A DNA stretch of 64,000 nucleotides from Limnobacter sp. GTDB taxonomy: Bacteria; Pseudomonadota; Gammaproteobacteria; Burkholderiales; Burkholderiaceae_B. Positions 27,370 to 36,600 of this stretch are shown here, one piece after another. The notes under the pieces were generated by a model. The model was not told the DNA's origin and made no database searches. It saw nothing but the letters and a program-made list of their open reading frames with translations. Position numbers and translations under genes: made by a program. The stretch covers positions 62,001-126,000 of the forward strand of contig JARWZZ010000005.1 of assembly GCA_029866125.1 (NCBI GenBank), read 5' to 3'. Positions within the stretch are counted from its first letter, which is position 1. Each line of letters opens with the position of its first letter.

Positions 27370-28902
27370 ATGATCCAGTTGCTTTGGTTCAAAAGAGACC
27401 TCCGCCTTGCTCAAAACTACGCCTTGATTCGCGCGATTGAATCTGCCAAGGAAAAAGGCCCCGTTTTATTTCTATACATTCATGAACCTGAGCTGTGGGC
27501 CAGCCCCACCTACAGCAGCAGGCATCAGGTTTTTTTAAGGCAATGCCTGGACGATTTACGCAACAGCATAGAAAACTGCGGCGGCGTGTTGATTGAGAAG
27601 GTGGGCTCTTGCATCGAGGTTTTTTCAGAGCTGTGCGCCAAACTGCCAGTGAGCCGCGTCACCGCACATGAGGAAATTACAGACTCTTGGGGATATGCAA
27701 GAGACAAATCCATCCGCCTTTGGCTGAAAGACCATCAGGTTGAATTTGTCGAAGTAGAGCAAAACAACATACAGCGCGGCATGGGCTTGCAAAGGCCGTT
27801 TGGGGATTGGTTTGAATTGGCATCCCGCGCAAAACAGCGTGACCCGCGCGGTGTCGACTTGCGCCGCTATTTGGTGTCGGAACTACCAAGCGGAATTGCC
27901 TTGGATGAGGCTTTGCAAAATGGAGCTTTACCCCATGCAGTTTTACCGCATACCGCCCCGCTGCCCTGCCCCAAAGCCCAGCGCGGTGGCGAAACACAAG
28001 CGCATGCCATTCTTAATAGGTTCATGAATTGGGACTCCCTCAAAGCCTACCCCTACTCCATTTCCAGCCCCAACCGCGCGGTCAATCATGGGTCTAGGCT
28101 ATCAGCCCATTTGGCTTGGGGCACACTGAGCCACGCCCAAGTGGCCAAACGTATCAACGACCTGATTGCCCAAGCGCATGAAACCAAGCGGGACGATGTG
28201 CTTGAATTGGAAAGCGCAGCACGCTTTTATTTGGATAGGCTTCAGTGGCGGCAAGGCTACCATGCCCACACCGAATTGAACCCCGACAATGACAGCCAAG
28301 AATATTTTGCTGCCTTCAAAGCCCCGGACGCATGGCCCACACACACCGCAGAATATGCAAACCGTTTGCGGGCATTTGAGCAGGGCCAAACCGGCATACC
28401 TTTAATTGATGCCTGCATGGCTTGCCTGCTTCAAACTGGGTGGTTGAACTTCAGGTTTCGCAGCGCATTGGCCAACTTTGCTTGCATGGGGCTTGGGCTT
28501 TACTGGAAAGATGTAGGTCACATTTTGGCCCGCTTGTTTGTCGATTTTGACGGCGGTGCCATCCATTGGTCGCAAATGCGAATCGCCAGCGGAACGGGGC
28601 AATTTGACCAACTGCTGGTGTACTCCATTGCCAAGCAAAGCCGCGAGCAAGACAAAGCCGCCCAATTTCAAAAGCAGTACCTGCCCATGCTGCGGCAAGT
28701 ACCCGCTGAGTATTTTCATGATTTCTGGCTAAGGCCTGCGGAAGAACTCGAGCCTTTTGGCGTGGCGTTGGGTAGCCACCACCGGGGCGCAAACTACCCC
28801 CACCCGATTGTGAACCCCGATGAAGCCACCGCCACCGGAAAAAAATGGGTTTATGAATGCCGTAAAAGTGGCCCCATCCCCCGTTACACACGCCAAACGT
28901 AG
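27370..28902 (+). CDS. Cryptochrome/DNA photolyase family protein
   Basis: About 510 aa from the ATG at 27370, the start that fits the family (IQLLWFKRDLRLAQNYAL); an upstream in-frame reading from 27295 lies in the operator. The N-terminal Rossmann antenna domain spans residues about 1-130 and the helical FAD domain about 200-480 (GQTGIPLIDACMACLLQTGWLNFR...). The region that usually reads W-x-W-x-x-S-T-G is IHWSQMRIASGTGQF, and the usual NP-x-x-Q turn is replaced by YSIAKQ, so the protein belongs to a side branch. CPD repair or blue-light signalling are both possible. Confidence 0.85.
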   Translation: MIQLLWFKRDLRLAQNYALIRAIESAKEKGPVLFLYIHEPELWASPTYSSRHQVFLRQCLDDLRNSIENCGGVLIEKVGSCIEVFSELCAKLPVSRVTAHEEITDSWGYARDKSIRLWLKDHQVEFVEVEQNNIQRGMGLQRPFGDWFELASRAKQRDPRGVDLRRYLVSELPSGIALDEALQNGALPHAVLPHTAPLPCPKAQRGGETQAHAILNRFMNWDSLKAYPYSISSPNRAVNHGSRLSAHLAWGTLSHAQVAKRINDLIAQAHETKRDDVLELESAARFYLDRLQWRQGYHAHTELNPDNDSQEYFAAFKAPDAWPTHTAEYANRLRAFEQGQTGIPLIDACMACLLQTGWLNFRFRSALANFACMGLGLYWKDVGHILARLFVDFDGGAIHWSQMRIASGTGQFDQLLVYSIAKQSREQDKAAQFQKQYLPMLRQVPAEYFHDFWLRPAEELEPFGVALGSHHRGANYPHPIVNPDEATATGKKWVYECRKSGPIPRYTRQT

Positions 28903-29002
28903 TAAGCACCAGCAAATTAGGCAGGCTTGAAATTGGGTCCATCACCCGAGGATTCGCATACTTAAAATTGCCACTCTGCTGGGCGGTACATTTACAGGTG
29001 CT

Positions 29003-29410
29003 ATGGAATACCTTTTAATCAACATGACGTGGCTTTGGGCGGGCTCCAACCTAGTACTGGGTGGGGCCAATCTGCTTAACCCCTACCTGAAGTATCAGGT
29101 GTCGATTACCTCGCTGTTTGTGGCTGTATTTGCAGTCAGCATAACCGATGGTAGGGTGCACCCATTTAACTACCTAGCGTCGTTTGGCTTTGACGTGTGG
29201 TGGTTAAGTTGGTGGTTGAGTTTCCCATTCCTATTGGTGCAAGTTGTACCCTTCACATACGTCAATCTTTACGTGTACAGGCAAATGCCAAACAAGTGCA
29301 AGGCTCAAGCCATGATCCTGTTTTTTGCATTTGCTTGGACATTTGTACTGACGATGCTTGGAGCCTATACAATGCTTTATCTTGTGAAATACTTCCCCAA
29401 TATTTTCTAA
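29003..29410 (+). CDS. Hypothetical membrane protein
   Basis: A 135-aa protein with about four transmembrane helices (residues about 6-26, 33-48, 65-90 and 103-128) and very few charged residues. The tryptophan-rich segment FDVWWLSWWLSFPFLL is notable. I do not recognise a family. It follows the photolyase gene by 100 bases on the same strand and converges on arfB. Confidence 0.55.
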   Translation: MEYLLINMTWLWAGSNLVLGGANLLNPYLKYQVSITSLFVAVFAVSITDGRVHPFNYLASFGFDVWWLSWWLSFPFLLVQVVPFTYVNLYVYRQMPNKCKAQAMILFFAFAWTFVLTMLGAYTMLYLVKYFPNIF

Positions 29411-29440
29411 CCCTAACTTTCTGGCCCTAGCTTCCAAACA

Positions 29441-29854
29441 CTAAGTAATGCCCTTCACCGGGCCCCTTAGGGCCTTTACCTGCCCGCGCAAAGTTTTGCT
29501 TTCAAGCCTGCGCCGCTTGGCACCCAGCGAAGGCCGCGTGGGTTTGCGCACAACAATCGGTTTGGACACAGCCGCCACCAAGGCATTTAAACGCTCCATC
29601 GCATCTGTGCGGTTTTGGTCTTGACTGCGCGATGTTTGCGCCTTTATAACAATCACACCGTCTTTGTTCAAGCGCCGGTCATTCAACGCCAGTAACTGGG
29701 CCTGAATTTCGGGCGGCAACGAAGACGCACGCACATCAAAACGCAAATGCACCGCGCTGGACACTTTGTTGACGTTTTGCCCACCCGCGCCTTGCGCACG
29801 AATGGCCACAAACTCCACCTCAGACTCGGAAACAACCGGGGGCTTGAAAAACAT
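29441..29854 (-). CDS. arfB: Alternative ribosome-rescue factor / peptidyl-tRNA hydrolase
   Basis: Releases stalled peptidyl-tRNA from ribosomes lacking a stop codon. The 137-aa protein has the class I release-factor GGQ loop in AQGAGGQNVNKVSSAVHLRF (about residues 20-38) and the basic, disordered C-terminal tail (KPTRPSLGAKRRRLESKTLRG) that enters the empty mRNA channel. The codon-recognition domain of true release factors is absent, as expected for ArfB/YaeJ. Confidence 0.92.
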   Translation of the reverse strand: MFFKPPVVSESEVEFVAIRAQGAGGQNVNKVSSAVHLRFDVRASSLPPEIQAQLLALNDRRLNKDGVIVIKAQTSRSQDQNRTDAMERLNALVAAVSKPIVVRKPTRPSLGAKRRRLESKTLRGQVKALRGPVKGIT

Positions 29855-29950
29855 GGGAACACCTAGAGAATCGAATGATGATGATAGACTAAAAACTGAA
29901 TTTAGGTTTTATTGAGTCCGATCCAAACTCTAGAAGAGTGCATTTTAAAA

Positions 29951-30178
29951 ATGTTCCCCAAAAAATACGCCCCTGTTTTATTTGGTTTGATTTTGTCTGG
30001 ACTGATGTCCTTTTTGGTAGCGGGCATTTCCACTGTTCGCGGTACAGGCCTGGTCGACGGTTTTTTCAGCATCTGGATTTCAGCTTGGCTGATGGCTTGG
30101 GCCGTTGCCTTTCCAGTGGTGTTAATTGTGGCGCCGCTGACTCGAAAGTTTGTTGAAAAATTGATTGCGAAGGATTGA
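29951..30178 (+). CDS. DUF2798 family membrane protein
   Basis: A 75-aa protein from the ATG at 29951 (MFPKKYAPVLFG), the position expected for this family; an in-frame start at 29912 is also possible. Two transmembrane helices (residues about 8-28 and 38-62) and the pattern P(x)GL..S..MSF.V...ST....GL...F...W...W...W..AFP match DUF2798. Function unknown. It is the last backbone-like gene before the accessory island. Confidence 0.72.
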   Translation: MFPKKYAPVLFGLILSGLMSFLVAGISTVRGTGLVDGFFSIWISAWLMAWAVAFPVVLIVAPLTRKFVEKLIAKD

Positions 30179-30189
30179 GGGGATATTGC

Positions 30190-31536
30190 TTATTGCGGTC
30201 GCCCTTTCGCTATCCACTCTGCAGTCTTAGCAATTGGCAAGCGATACCTTGCGCAGTTGTAGGGCTCCAAATGTTGAAGCTCCAAACTCAGCATACTTTG
30301 AAAAGCCTGCATGTCCACTTCGGGTAAGGCATGACTCTCCACCGCCTTATCAAAGCAGGTGCCAAAATACACCACTTGACGGACGGCCTCACCCAACTGC
30401 TCCCGGTAGCGGACTCTCCGAGGGTCGGGCCCACCCAAGGACTCAACAACAACCTGGTACTTATCGATGGAACGCCTGTATGTCCACTCAAAAAGCTCTG
30501 TGGCCAACCGTGTATCTAAGCGCTCATACACACCAAGCATTGCCAGTGCATAGTCTTGTTGCTCTACGTCAAGAAAGGAAAGCGGGGCGCAATTGGCCAA
30601 CATCAGGGGCATATTCGCAGCCAAGCGGCTTGTCCTTTTGTTGCCATCAACAAACGGCTGCAAGTAAGCAAGATTGACCCACAGAAAGAAAGAAGCCTCC
30701 ACTGGGTTTCGAATGTGCCTTACCTTTTCCACGATGTGCACAAGCATTTCTTCCAAAAGCCCGGGGACTTGGCTAGGCACATAAACAGTGTCCTGAATAT
30801 TCACTATTTTGTTGCGGATGGCACCAAGGTCTGCAGGGTCATCCAGTAAATCCCGCATCAGCAAACCCTGAACATTACGTACAACGGGAACGGTAATGCC
30901 TTCTGTGGGAACCGCATCCACGATAAACTCAATCGCATCCTTGTGATTCAGTAGCATCGTTGAATCCAGATCGTCGCTTTCCGATCGACCCTTCTTAAAG
31001 AGCTCCCGGGTGTCCAACATGCTCTTCCGGTTCCCCTCCAGTCGAGAGGAATACCAAGAAAGATCGATAAGCAGCTGCTCCAACACCTTACGGGCGTACG
31101 TGCCTGCTGGCTGCTGATCCTTGGACTTGCCTGCCTGAAAAAGCTGCCTTGCAAGTTCCTGCGGCAATAGAGATGATTCGTTGGGTTTGTAGTCACCCAC
31201 AAACGAACGTTGATAGGTAACAGGTTTGCGACTTCCCAAAGGCGCTGACAGTTGCTGTAAAAGCAGTTGAGCATCACTGCCCCATAACAGTCCTAATCCG
31301 CCTTTTAATTCGCCTTTTTCAGCACTGGCCTGCGGCAGCCGATAAATAACCGCGCGGCCTGCACCTGCCCTTACAAGGCAACCTGTGTTTGTTAAATCCA
31401 CCAAGGCCCGATTGACTGTGGGCCTAGGGCGACCGACATTGGCTTGGATTGCACCAGCGGGGCACCCCAGTGAGCCAGCGAGCCGTTGCTGGGCCACATA
31501 CGCCAATATGGACTGCTGAAGGACATTCCTTGCCAC
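30190..31536 (-). CDS. Fic family protein with N-terminal wHTH and altered Fic motif
   Basis: A 448-aa protein, GTG start. The N-terminus (residues about 1-70) is a winged-helix DNA-binding domain, suggesting self-regulation. A segment reading SSRLEGN near residue 163 fits the Fic inhibitory-helix motif (S/T)xxxE(G/N). The Fic core near residue 290 reads LQPFVDGNKRTSR: the catalytic His of H-x-F-x-(D/E)-G-N-(G/K)-R is Gln here, while the phosphate-binding Asp, Gly, Asn and Arg remain. AMP transfer by the standard mechanism is therefore doubtful; nucleotide binding may persist. The upstream region has iterated TATCA boxes. It marks the left edge of the island. Confidence 0.82.
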   Translation of the reverse strand: MARNVLQQSILAYVAQQRLAGSLGCPAGAIQANVGRPRPTVNRALVDLTNTGCLVRAGAGRAVIYRLPQASAEKGELKGGLGLLWGSDAQLLLQQLSAPLGSRKPVTYQRSFVGDYKPNESSLLPQELARQLFQAGKSKDQQPAGTYARKVLEQLLIDLSWYSSRLEGNRKSMLDTRELFKKGRSESDDLDSTMLLNHKDAIEFIVDAVPTEGITVPVVRNVQGLLMRDLLDDPADLGAIRNKIVNIQDTVYVPSQVPGLLEEMLVHIVEKVRHIRNPVEASFFLWVNLAYLQPFVDGNKRTSRLAANMPLMLANCAPLSFLDVEQQDYALAMLGVYERLDTRLATELFEWTYRRSIDKYQVVVESLGGPDPRRVRYREQLGEAVRQVVYFGTCFDKAVESHALPEVDMQAFQSMLSLELQHLEPYNCARYRLPIAKTAEWIAKGRPQ

Positions 31537-31562
31537 TGTTGCTTCTCACTTTTCTCGGATCT

Positions 31563-31635
31563 TATCAATAATCCTATCACTTTTCTTATCATCTAGCCTA
31601 TCAATAAGTGAGAAGATTATCAAGTAAGTGATAAG
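31563..31635. repeat. TATCA boxes with 12-bp period upstream of fic
   Basis: TATCA begins at 31563, 31575, 31587 and 31599, exactly 12 bases apart, again at 31618, and in reverse orientation (TGATA) at 31629. The array fills the space between the GTG start of the fic gene (31536, minus strand) and the remnant gene at 31657 (plus strand). Such an array suits cooperative binding of a wHTH protein; the Fic protein's own N-terminal domain is the obvious candidate, which is inference. Confidence 0.65.
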
Positions 31636-31656
31636 TTTTTTAAGTCGTGAATTCCG

Positions 31657-31884
31657 ATGGAAAACAGTGTTGCTGAAGTCACCCCCGCAGTCACCCCCGA
31701 AGTCACCCCCGAAGTCGACCTCTCATTGAGAATATTGACTAGAGACATGTGCCGCGTAGAAATCATGCAAGCATTGACTCTCAAAGATGAAAAGCATTTT
31801 AGAACAACCTATCTGCAAGTTGGACAGAGGTGGATTGGTAGTTCTCACCCTTTCATAGCCTATGGTACGTTCTCGAAATGTTAG
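31657..31884 (+). pseudogene. Fragment of a wHTH-tailed Fic/ATPase-type protein
   Basis: 75 codons that look like the broken C-terminal part of a larger protein. It opens with a 12-bp tandem repeat encoding TP(A/E)V units, then SLRILTRDMCRVEIMQAL and LKDEKHFRTTYLQVG. From memory, the second stretch resembles the C-terminal winged helix of Fic or AlbA/ATP-binding proteins (LGLKDEKHFRE.YL), in which such repeated linkers occur. The expected T-x-P-x-(K)-P-x-S ending is lost: after HP the reading changes to unrelated sequence and stops. It may still be translated. It is divergent from the intact fic gene. Confidence 0.5.
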
Positions 31885-32022
31885 CGCCAAAAATCTTGTA
31901 GATGGTTGAATTGTGATCGAAAAGGAAAGTGACTTCCACATTCTTCGAACTATGCTCAGGAACACAGCTCAGATTCAGGTTCCAGGGCTGGACTTAAAGG
32001 CTTATGGCCGTGTGGTTGTGAG

Positions 32023-32250
32023 ATGAAGCGACTTGTATTTTTTACTAAGGTAGTTGCTTCGCTTGTACTGGCGTATTTTTTAGCAAGCTGGTGGAATTCA
32101 TCCGCCTGGTCTGAACGCTATTGGACTTGGATTAATCACGTACTGGGTAGGCAAAGGCCGGGTTTGGCTTCAGACCTAGAACTCATCTCTACCCTATTGG
32201 TTTCACTCGCCGTTGCTTGTGCGCTCGTGTTTCTTCCATTTCGCAAATAA
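32023..32250 (+). CDS. Small hypothetical membrane protein
   Basis: A 75-aa protein with two transmembrane helices (residues about 5-24 and 52-70) and a Trp-rich loop between them. Its ATG overlaps, in an ATGA arrangement, the stop of a 37-codon GTG reading frame at 31913-32026 that I cannot assign and that may be a leader or remnant. It ends 4 bases before the rhuM remnant. No family recognised; expression uncertain. Confidence 0.4.
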   Translation: MKRLVFFTKVVASLVLAYFLASWWNSSAWSERYWTWINHVLGRQRPGLASDLELISTLLVSLAVACALVFLPFRK

Positions 32251-32254
32251 ATCA

Positions 32255-32512
32255 GAAGTTTCAATTGTCTGGTCCTCAGCGGAAGAATATCTAGCCTCTG
32301 TCGCAGTAAGTGGACAGGGCGGAGCGATGACCATGCAAGATTGCGAAACTCGCTTAAACCGTTTTATCTAAGCCACTGACCGAGAGGTGTTGCAAGACGC
32401 GTGCAAAGTTACAGCGGAAATAGCGAAAGCTCATGCAGAGAGCGAATTTGAAAAATATCGAATTGTTCAAGATGGGTTGTTTGAAAGTAACTTTGACAGA
32501 CTACTTAAGTAA
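32255..32512 (+). pseudogene. rhuM pseudogene with large internal deletion
   Basis: The reading frame begins with EVSIVWSSAEEYLASVAVSGQGG, the N-terminal pattern of RhuM virulence-type proteins, and jumps directly to the RhuM C-terminus (AMTMQDCETRLNRFI, a stop, ATDREVLQDACKVTAEIAKA, then FEKYRIVQDGLFESNFDRLL). About two hundred middle residues are missing relative to the usual length of roughly 330 aa, and one TAA interrupts the joined frame. RhuM genes commonly sit inside type I restriction-modification loci. A second N-terminal rhuM fragment lies behind hsdS at 41063-41170. Confidence 0.75.
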
Positions 32513-32705
32513 ATTAACTTACCAGAGCAATGAACACATCTACCCACATGAATTGAGCGGTGACAAATCCGACAAATATTGTTTGAATAGAACATTATTC
32601 AGACAAACCTACCGCATTTCCCAAGTAATCAACTCAAAATCCGACAGATCGCACACGCCAGTCATTCAGGGCGTAAGCGAAAGTGTTCTGCCAGTCGAGC
32701 CCGCA

Positions 32706-33044
32706 TCATCGTTCCAACCGTCTATCGGGAGGACTATCTGTTGTCTCTGATTTGGTGTTGTATGTAGCCGCCAACTCTCGCAACACTTCCGGATGCTCAG
32801 CAGCAACCCACAGCAGCGTTTTGGCTGCACCTGTTGGTGCACGGCGACCTTGCTCCCAATCCTGAACTGTACGCGGCGAAACGCCAAGCAGCGATGCGAA
32901 GGATTGCTGCGACAATCCCAAATTTGCACGAGCCTCTGCGGACTCAGGCAACACGACGTGAGTAGTACGAGAAACTTGACCAGTGCGCATTTGCTTCACC
33001 GATTCCAGCAGATCGTTTTGAAACTTTTCCATATCAGACGGCAT
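32706..33044 (-). CDS. HigA/NadS-type antitoxin with XRE helix-turn-helix
   Basis: A 112-aa protein with the antitoxin signature ANLGLSQQSFASLLGVSPRT and VQDWEQGRRAPTGAAKTLL (residues about 38-82), the pattern of HigA/NadS antitoxins whose partner toxin is encoded just upstream. The ATG at 33044 is preceded by an AAGGGG ribosome-binding site 6 bases away. The last 20 or so residues (TYNTKSETTDSPPDRRLER) extend past the usual end and look like read-through into unrelated sequence. The upstream toxin gene survives only as 32 codons, so this is an orphan antitoxin that may still bind the dyad at 33156-33172. Confidence 0.78.
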   Translation of the reverse strand: MPSDMEKFQNDLLESVKQMRTGQVSRTTHVVLPESAEARANLGLSQQSFASLLGVSPRTVQDWEQGRRAPTGAAKTLLWVAAEHPEVLRELAATYNTKSETTDSPPDRRLER

Positions 33045-33047
33045 CTT

Positions 33048-33146
33048 CTACCCCTTTCTATAATTTATAAACTCAACACGCTCGGCATCAGACCAAACCT
33101 CGCTGGCGTATTTCTGGAAAATGGGGGTTTCGGAAACTGTTCTCAC
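33048..33146 (-). pseudogene. Truncated HigB/RelE-type toxin remnant
   Basis: A GTG-started frame of 32 codons reading VRTVSETPIFQKYASEVW and then SDAERVEFINYRKG before TAG, 3 bases in front of the antitoxin ATG. This matches the N-terminus of HigB/NadT-type mRNA interferase toxins (M-(R)-T-V-x-E-T-x-x-F...W-x-x-x-E-R-x-x-F-I), which are normally about 110 aa. The whole catalytic core is missing through an internal deletion that spared the antitoxin and its ribosome-binding site. The product cannot be an active toxin. Confidence 0.7.
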
Positions 33147-33155
33147 CCTGCAAAC

Positions 33156-33172
33156 ATACGGCAACGCCGTAT
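33156..33172. promoter_or_regulatory. Operator candidate of the antitoxin (7-3-7 dyad)
   Basis: ATACGGC-AAC-GCCGTAT is a perfect inverted repeat, 10 bases upstream of the toxin-remnant start on the minus strand. HigA-type antitoxins repress their operons through dyads at this position, so this is probably the site bound by the product of 32706-33044. Confidence 0.65.
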
Positions 33173-33377
33173 AAATGGCAATCCCTATTGAAATGGAGAT
33201 AGAAAAGCAGCCGAATATTTAAAAAGCTCACCTCATGAGCCTCGTATCCTTTAAATTACCCTTCAAATAAAAATCATTCAAGCACCCTCGCCTTCTTTGC
33301 ATTAAGCTGCTAAATTACAATCTTTGCGATTTAAACCGACTTTATGCTGCTCCAACAGCCAATAAGGGAGAATTTCC

Positions 33378-33587
33378 TTGAAAGCTGAACCATGGGTCTC
33401 GGTAGACCTAATTGCTGGGCATTTAGGGGTCACACGTGATTCCATCTACCGCTGGATTGAGCGAAAAGGGCTACCGGCGCACCGCGTCGGGCGACTTTGG
33501 AAGTTTCAGGTATCCGAGGTTGATGGCTGGGTAAGAGCTGGTGGTGCCAACGAAGACTCGAATAACCTCGATCAACAAGATCAATAA
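33378..33587 (+). CDS. Small excisionase/MerR-like helix-turn-helix protein
   Basis: A 69-aa DNA-binding protein. Residues 6-55 form the HTH_17/excisionase motif (VSVDLIAGHLGVTRDSIYRW then IERKGLPAHRVGRLWKF), followed by a short acidic tail. It ends 15 bases before hsdR and is the first gene of the type I restriction-modification operon. Proteins of this kind are often found at the head of type I loci; a role in delaying or tuning restriction-gene expression is possible but not shown. The ATG follows a GGGAG site (33366). Confidence 0.8.
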   Translation: MKAEPWVSVDLIAGHLGVTRDSIYRWIERKGLPAHRVGRLWKFQVSEVDGWVRAGGANEDSNNLDQQDQ

Positions 33588-33602
33588 TGGAGCGCAGTCC
33601 TG

Positions 33603-36600
33603 ATGGTTTTCAGTGAAGACTCACGGGTTAAAATTCCCTGCATCCTGCACTTGGTGCGGCTCGGCTATCAATACCTCTCATTAAAGGGTGCTACCTGGGA
33701 TGAAGAAACCAACATCTTTCCCGCGCTCTTCAATGAGTCCATTTCTAAAATCAACCCTGAACTGGACCTAGATGACGCAACACGTCTGTTGGCAGACGTC
33801 AAACTTCTTCTTGATAACGAAGATCTTGGCAAAGCGTTCTACGAGCGGCTTACGGAGCGGTCTGGCATTCGCTTAATCGACTTCGAGAACTTCGATAACA
33901 ACAGCTTCCATGTGGTTACCGAGTTGACATGTAAGAATGGGGATGATGAGTTTCGACCTGACATCACGTTGCTGATCAACGGCATGCCACTGGCATTTAT
34001 TGAGGTCAAAAAACCCAATAACCGTGAAGGCGTTCTAGCAGAGCGCACCCGCATCAACACGCGCAGTCGCAACACCCGCGTCCGTCGGTTTATCAATATC
34101 ACCCAGTTGATGGTTTTCTCAAACAACATGGAGTACGAGGACGGCTCTCCTCAACCCATTGAAGGGGCATTTTATGCAAGTCCATCGTATGACTCGCCCA
34201 TATTCAATTATTTCCGCGAAGAAGAATCTTTAGACCTAAGCCAGCTGTTGAGCACTGAAGACGACGCGCTTGAAAATGAAGTGTTACGGGATAACAATCT
34301 CAATGTCATCAAGCACAGCCCTGAGTTTCTAACCAACAAGTCACCCAACACACCTACAAACCGCATTTGTACCTCACTGTTCAACCGCGATCGCCTGTCT
34401 TTCCTACTGCGTTTCGCACTGACATACGTGAACGAAAGCGATGGTCTACATAAACATGTCATGCGTTACCCCCAACTTTTTGCCACCAAAGCCATCGAGA
34501 GGAACCTTGACGCCGGAGTGAAAAAGGGAATCATCTGGCATACCCAAGGCAGCGGAAAAACCGCACTGGCTTATTACAACACACGTTTTCTCACGGACTA
34601 TTTTCAGCAAAAAGGGACTATTCCAAAGTTCTACTTCATCGTCGACAGGCTTGATCTGCTGGTTCAAGCACAACGTGAATTTTCGGGTCGTGGACTTGTT
34701 GTTCACTCCATAGACAGCCGCGAAGCATTTGCACGCGACATAAAAGCCACTCAGGTTCTGCACAATCACAGTGGCAAACCTGAAATTACTGTCGTGAATA
34801 TTCAAAAATTCCAAGATGACCCCGATGTAGTGCGCACGGAGGATTATGACTTCAGCATTCAGCGAGTTTACTTTCTGGATGAAGTACACCGCAGCTACAA
34901 CCCCAAGGGAAGTTTTCTAGCCAACCTAAGCCAGTCAGACCGCAACGCCATCAAGATCGGCCTCACTGGCACACCGCTGCTTGGCGACGATTACAACTCG
35001 CGTGCGCTGTTTGGCGACTACCTGCACAAGTATTACTACAATGCCTCGATTGCAGATGGATATACCCTGCGATTGATACGCGAGGAAATTGCTACCAACT
35101 ACAAAATCTCACTGCAGGAGGCGCTTGCAGCGGTCAAACTGCAACAAGGCGAGATCGACCGTAAGCTAATTTATTCACATCCAAAATTTGTGGAACCGAT
35201 GCTTGACTACATAGTTCGCGATTTTGAAAAAAGCCGCAGCGCACTGAGTGATGCCAGCATTGGGGGAATGGTTATCTGCGACAGTGCCGAGCAGGCTCGG
35301 CAAATGTTCGAGATATTCAATTTAATTTACGCATCCAATCACACGGGCATCGCCTTCGCAGAAGATTCTTCAGCAGCCTACATGGAGATGGCACAACCCG
35401 AGGGGTACACAGCGAAGACACTGATCCAAAATAGGGTTAAAAATGCCGCACTAATACTTCACGACATAGGCAGTAAAGAAGAACGAAAACAGTGGGTAGA
35501 AAACTTCAAAGCAGGCAAGATTGACATTTTGTTTGTGTATAACATGCTGCTTACCGGTTTCGATGCCAAACGGTTAAAGAAGCTTTATCTGGGCCGCATC
35601 ATAAAAGCGCACAATCTGTTGCAAGCACTCACCCGCGTAAATCGTACCTACAAAGACTTCAGGTACGGATACGTGGTCGACTTTGCCGACATCCGCAAGG
35701 AGTTCGATAAAACCAATAAGGATTACTTCGACGAGTTGCAATCCGAGTTGGGTGACGAGATTGAACACTACTCGAATTTGTTCAAATCTGCAGAAGAAAT
35801 CACCCAAGAAATTGAATTAATCAAGGATATTTTATTCAGCTTCAATGTTGAAAATGCCGAAGAATTCTCGCGGCAGATCAGCCAGATTCAAGACCGCTCC
35901 CAGATGCTGGCACTTAAAAAAGCCCTAGGCGATGCCCGCAACCTGTACAACCTAATTCGTCTGCAAGGTGAATATGGTTTATTGCAGCAACTGGATTTTC
36001 AGAAGCTGAATCAGCTCTACCGCGAAACTAGCAACCACCTTGAACTGCTTAACCTGAAAGAAAGCATTGAATCTGCTACCGATACAACCAACCTACTTAA
36101 CGTTGCGTTGGAAGATGTGATTTTCATATTCGCCAAAATCAAAGAAGAAGAGCTGGTACTGGCTGACAAACTGAAAAACACACTGCGCCAAACTCGCGAG
36201 GCCTTGGCAGGTAACTTCGACCAGCTAGACCCCAAATTTATTACCCTCCGGGAAGAACTGGAACGTCTATTCAAGAAAAAGAAACTGAATGAAGTCACTC
36301 AAGAAGACATGACGGCCAACATTGGGGCGCTGAACTCAATACACGATAAGGTCAAAGAATTGAACCGCGAAAACAACCAACTGCGCGCTAAATACGAAGG
36401 GGATGTGAAATACACCCGCATCCACAAGCGTCTGCAGGAAAGCGGAAAGATCACACAAAACGAACGACACCTTTACAACGCACTGGTTGGCGTTAAAACA
36501 CAGGCCGACGAGCAAGTGCTGCAAAATACACAGCTCTTGAATAATGAAAGCTATTTTGAGCGGATGATGCAACCTATCGTGATTGGCGAGTTCTACACAC

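Noticed and set aside
32433..32750. 105-codon frame overlapping the rhuM remnant
   Set aside because: It runs in another frame through the rhuM C-terminus and into the antitoxin gene, with no similarity to anything recognised.
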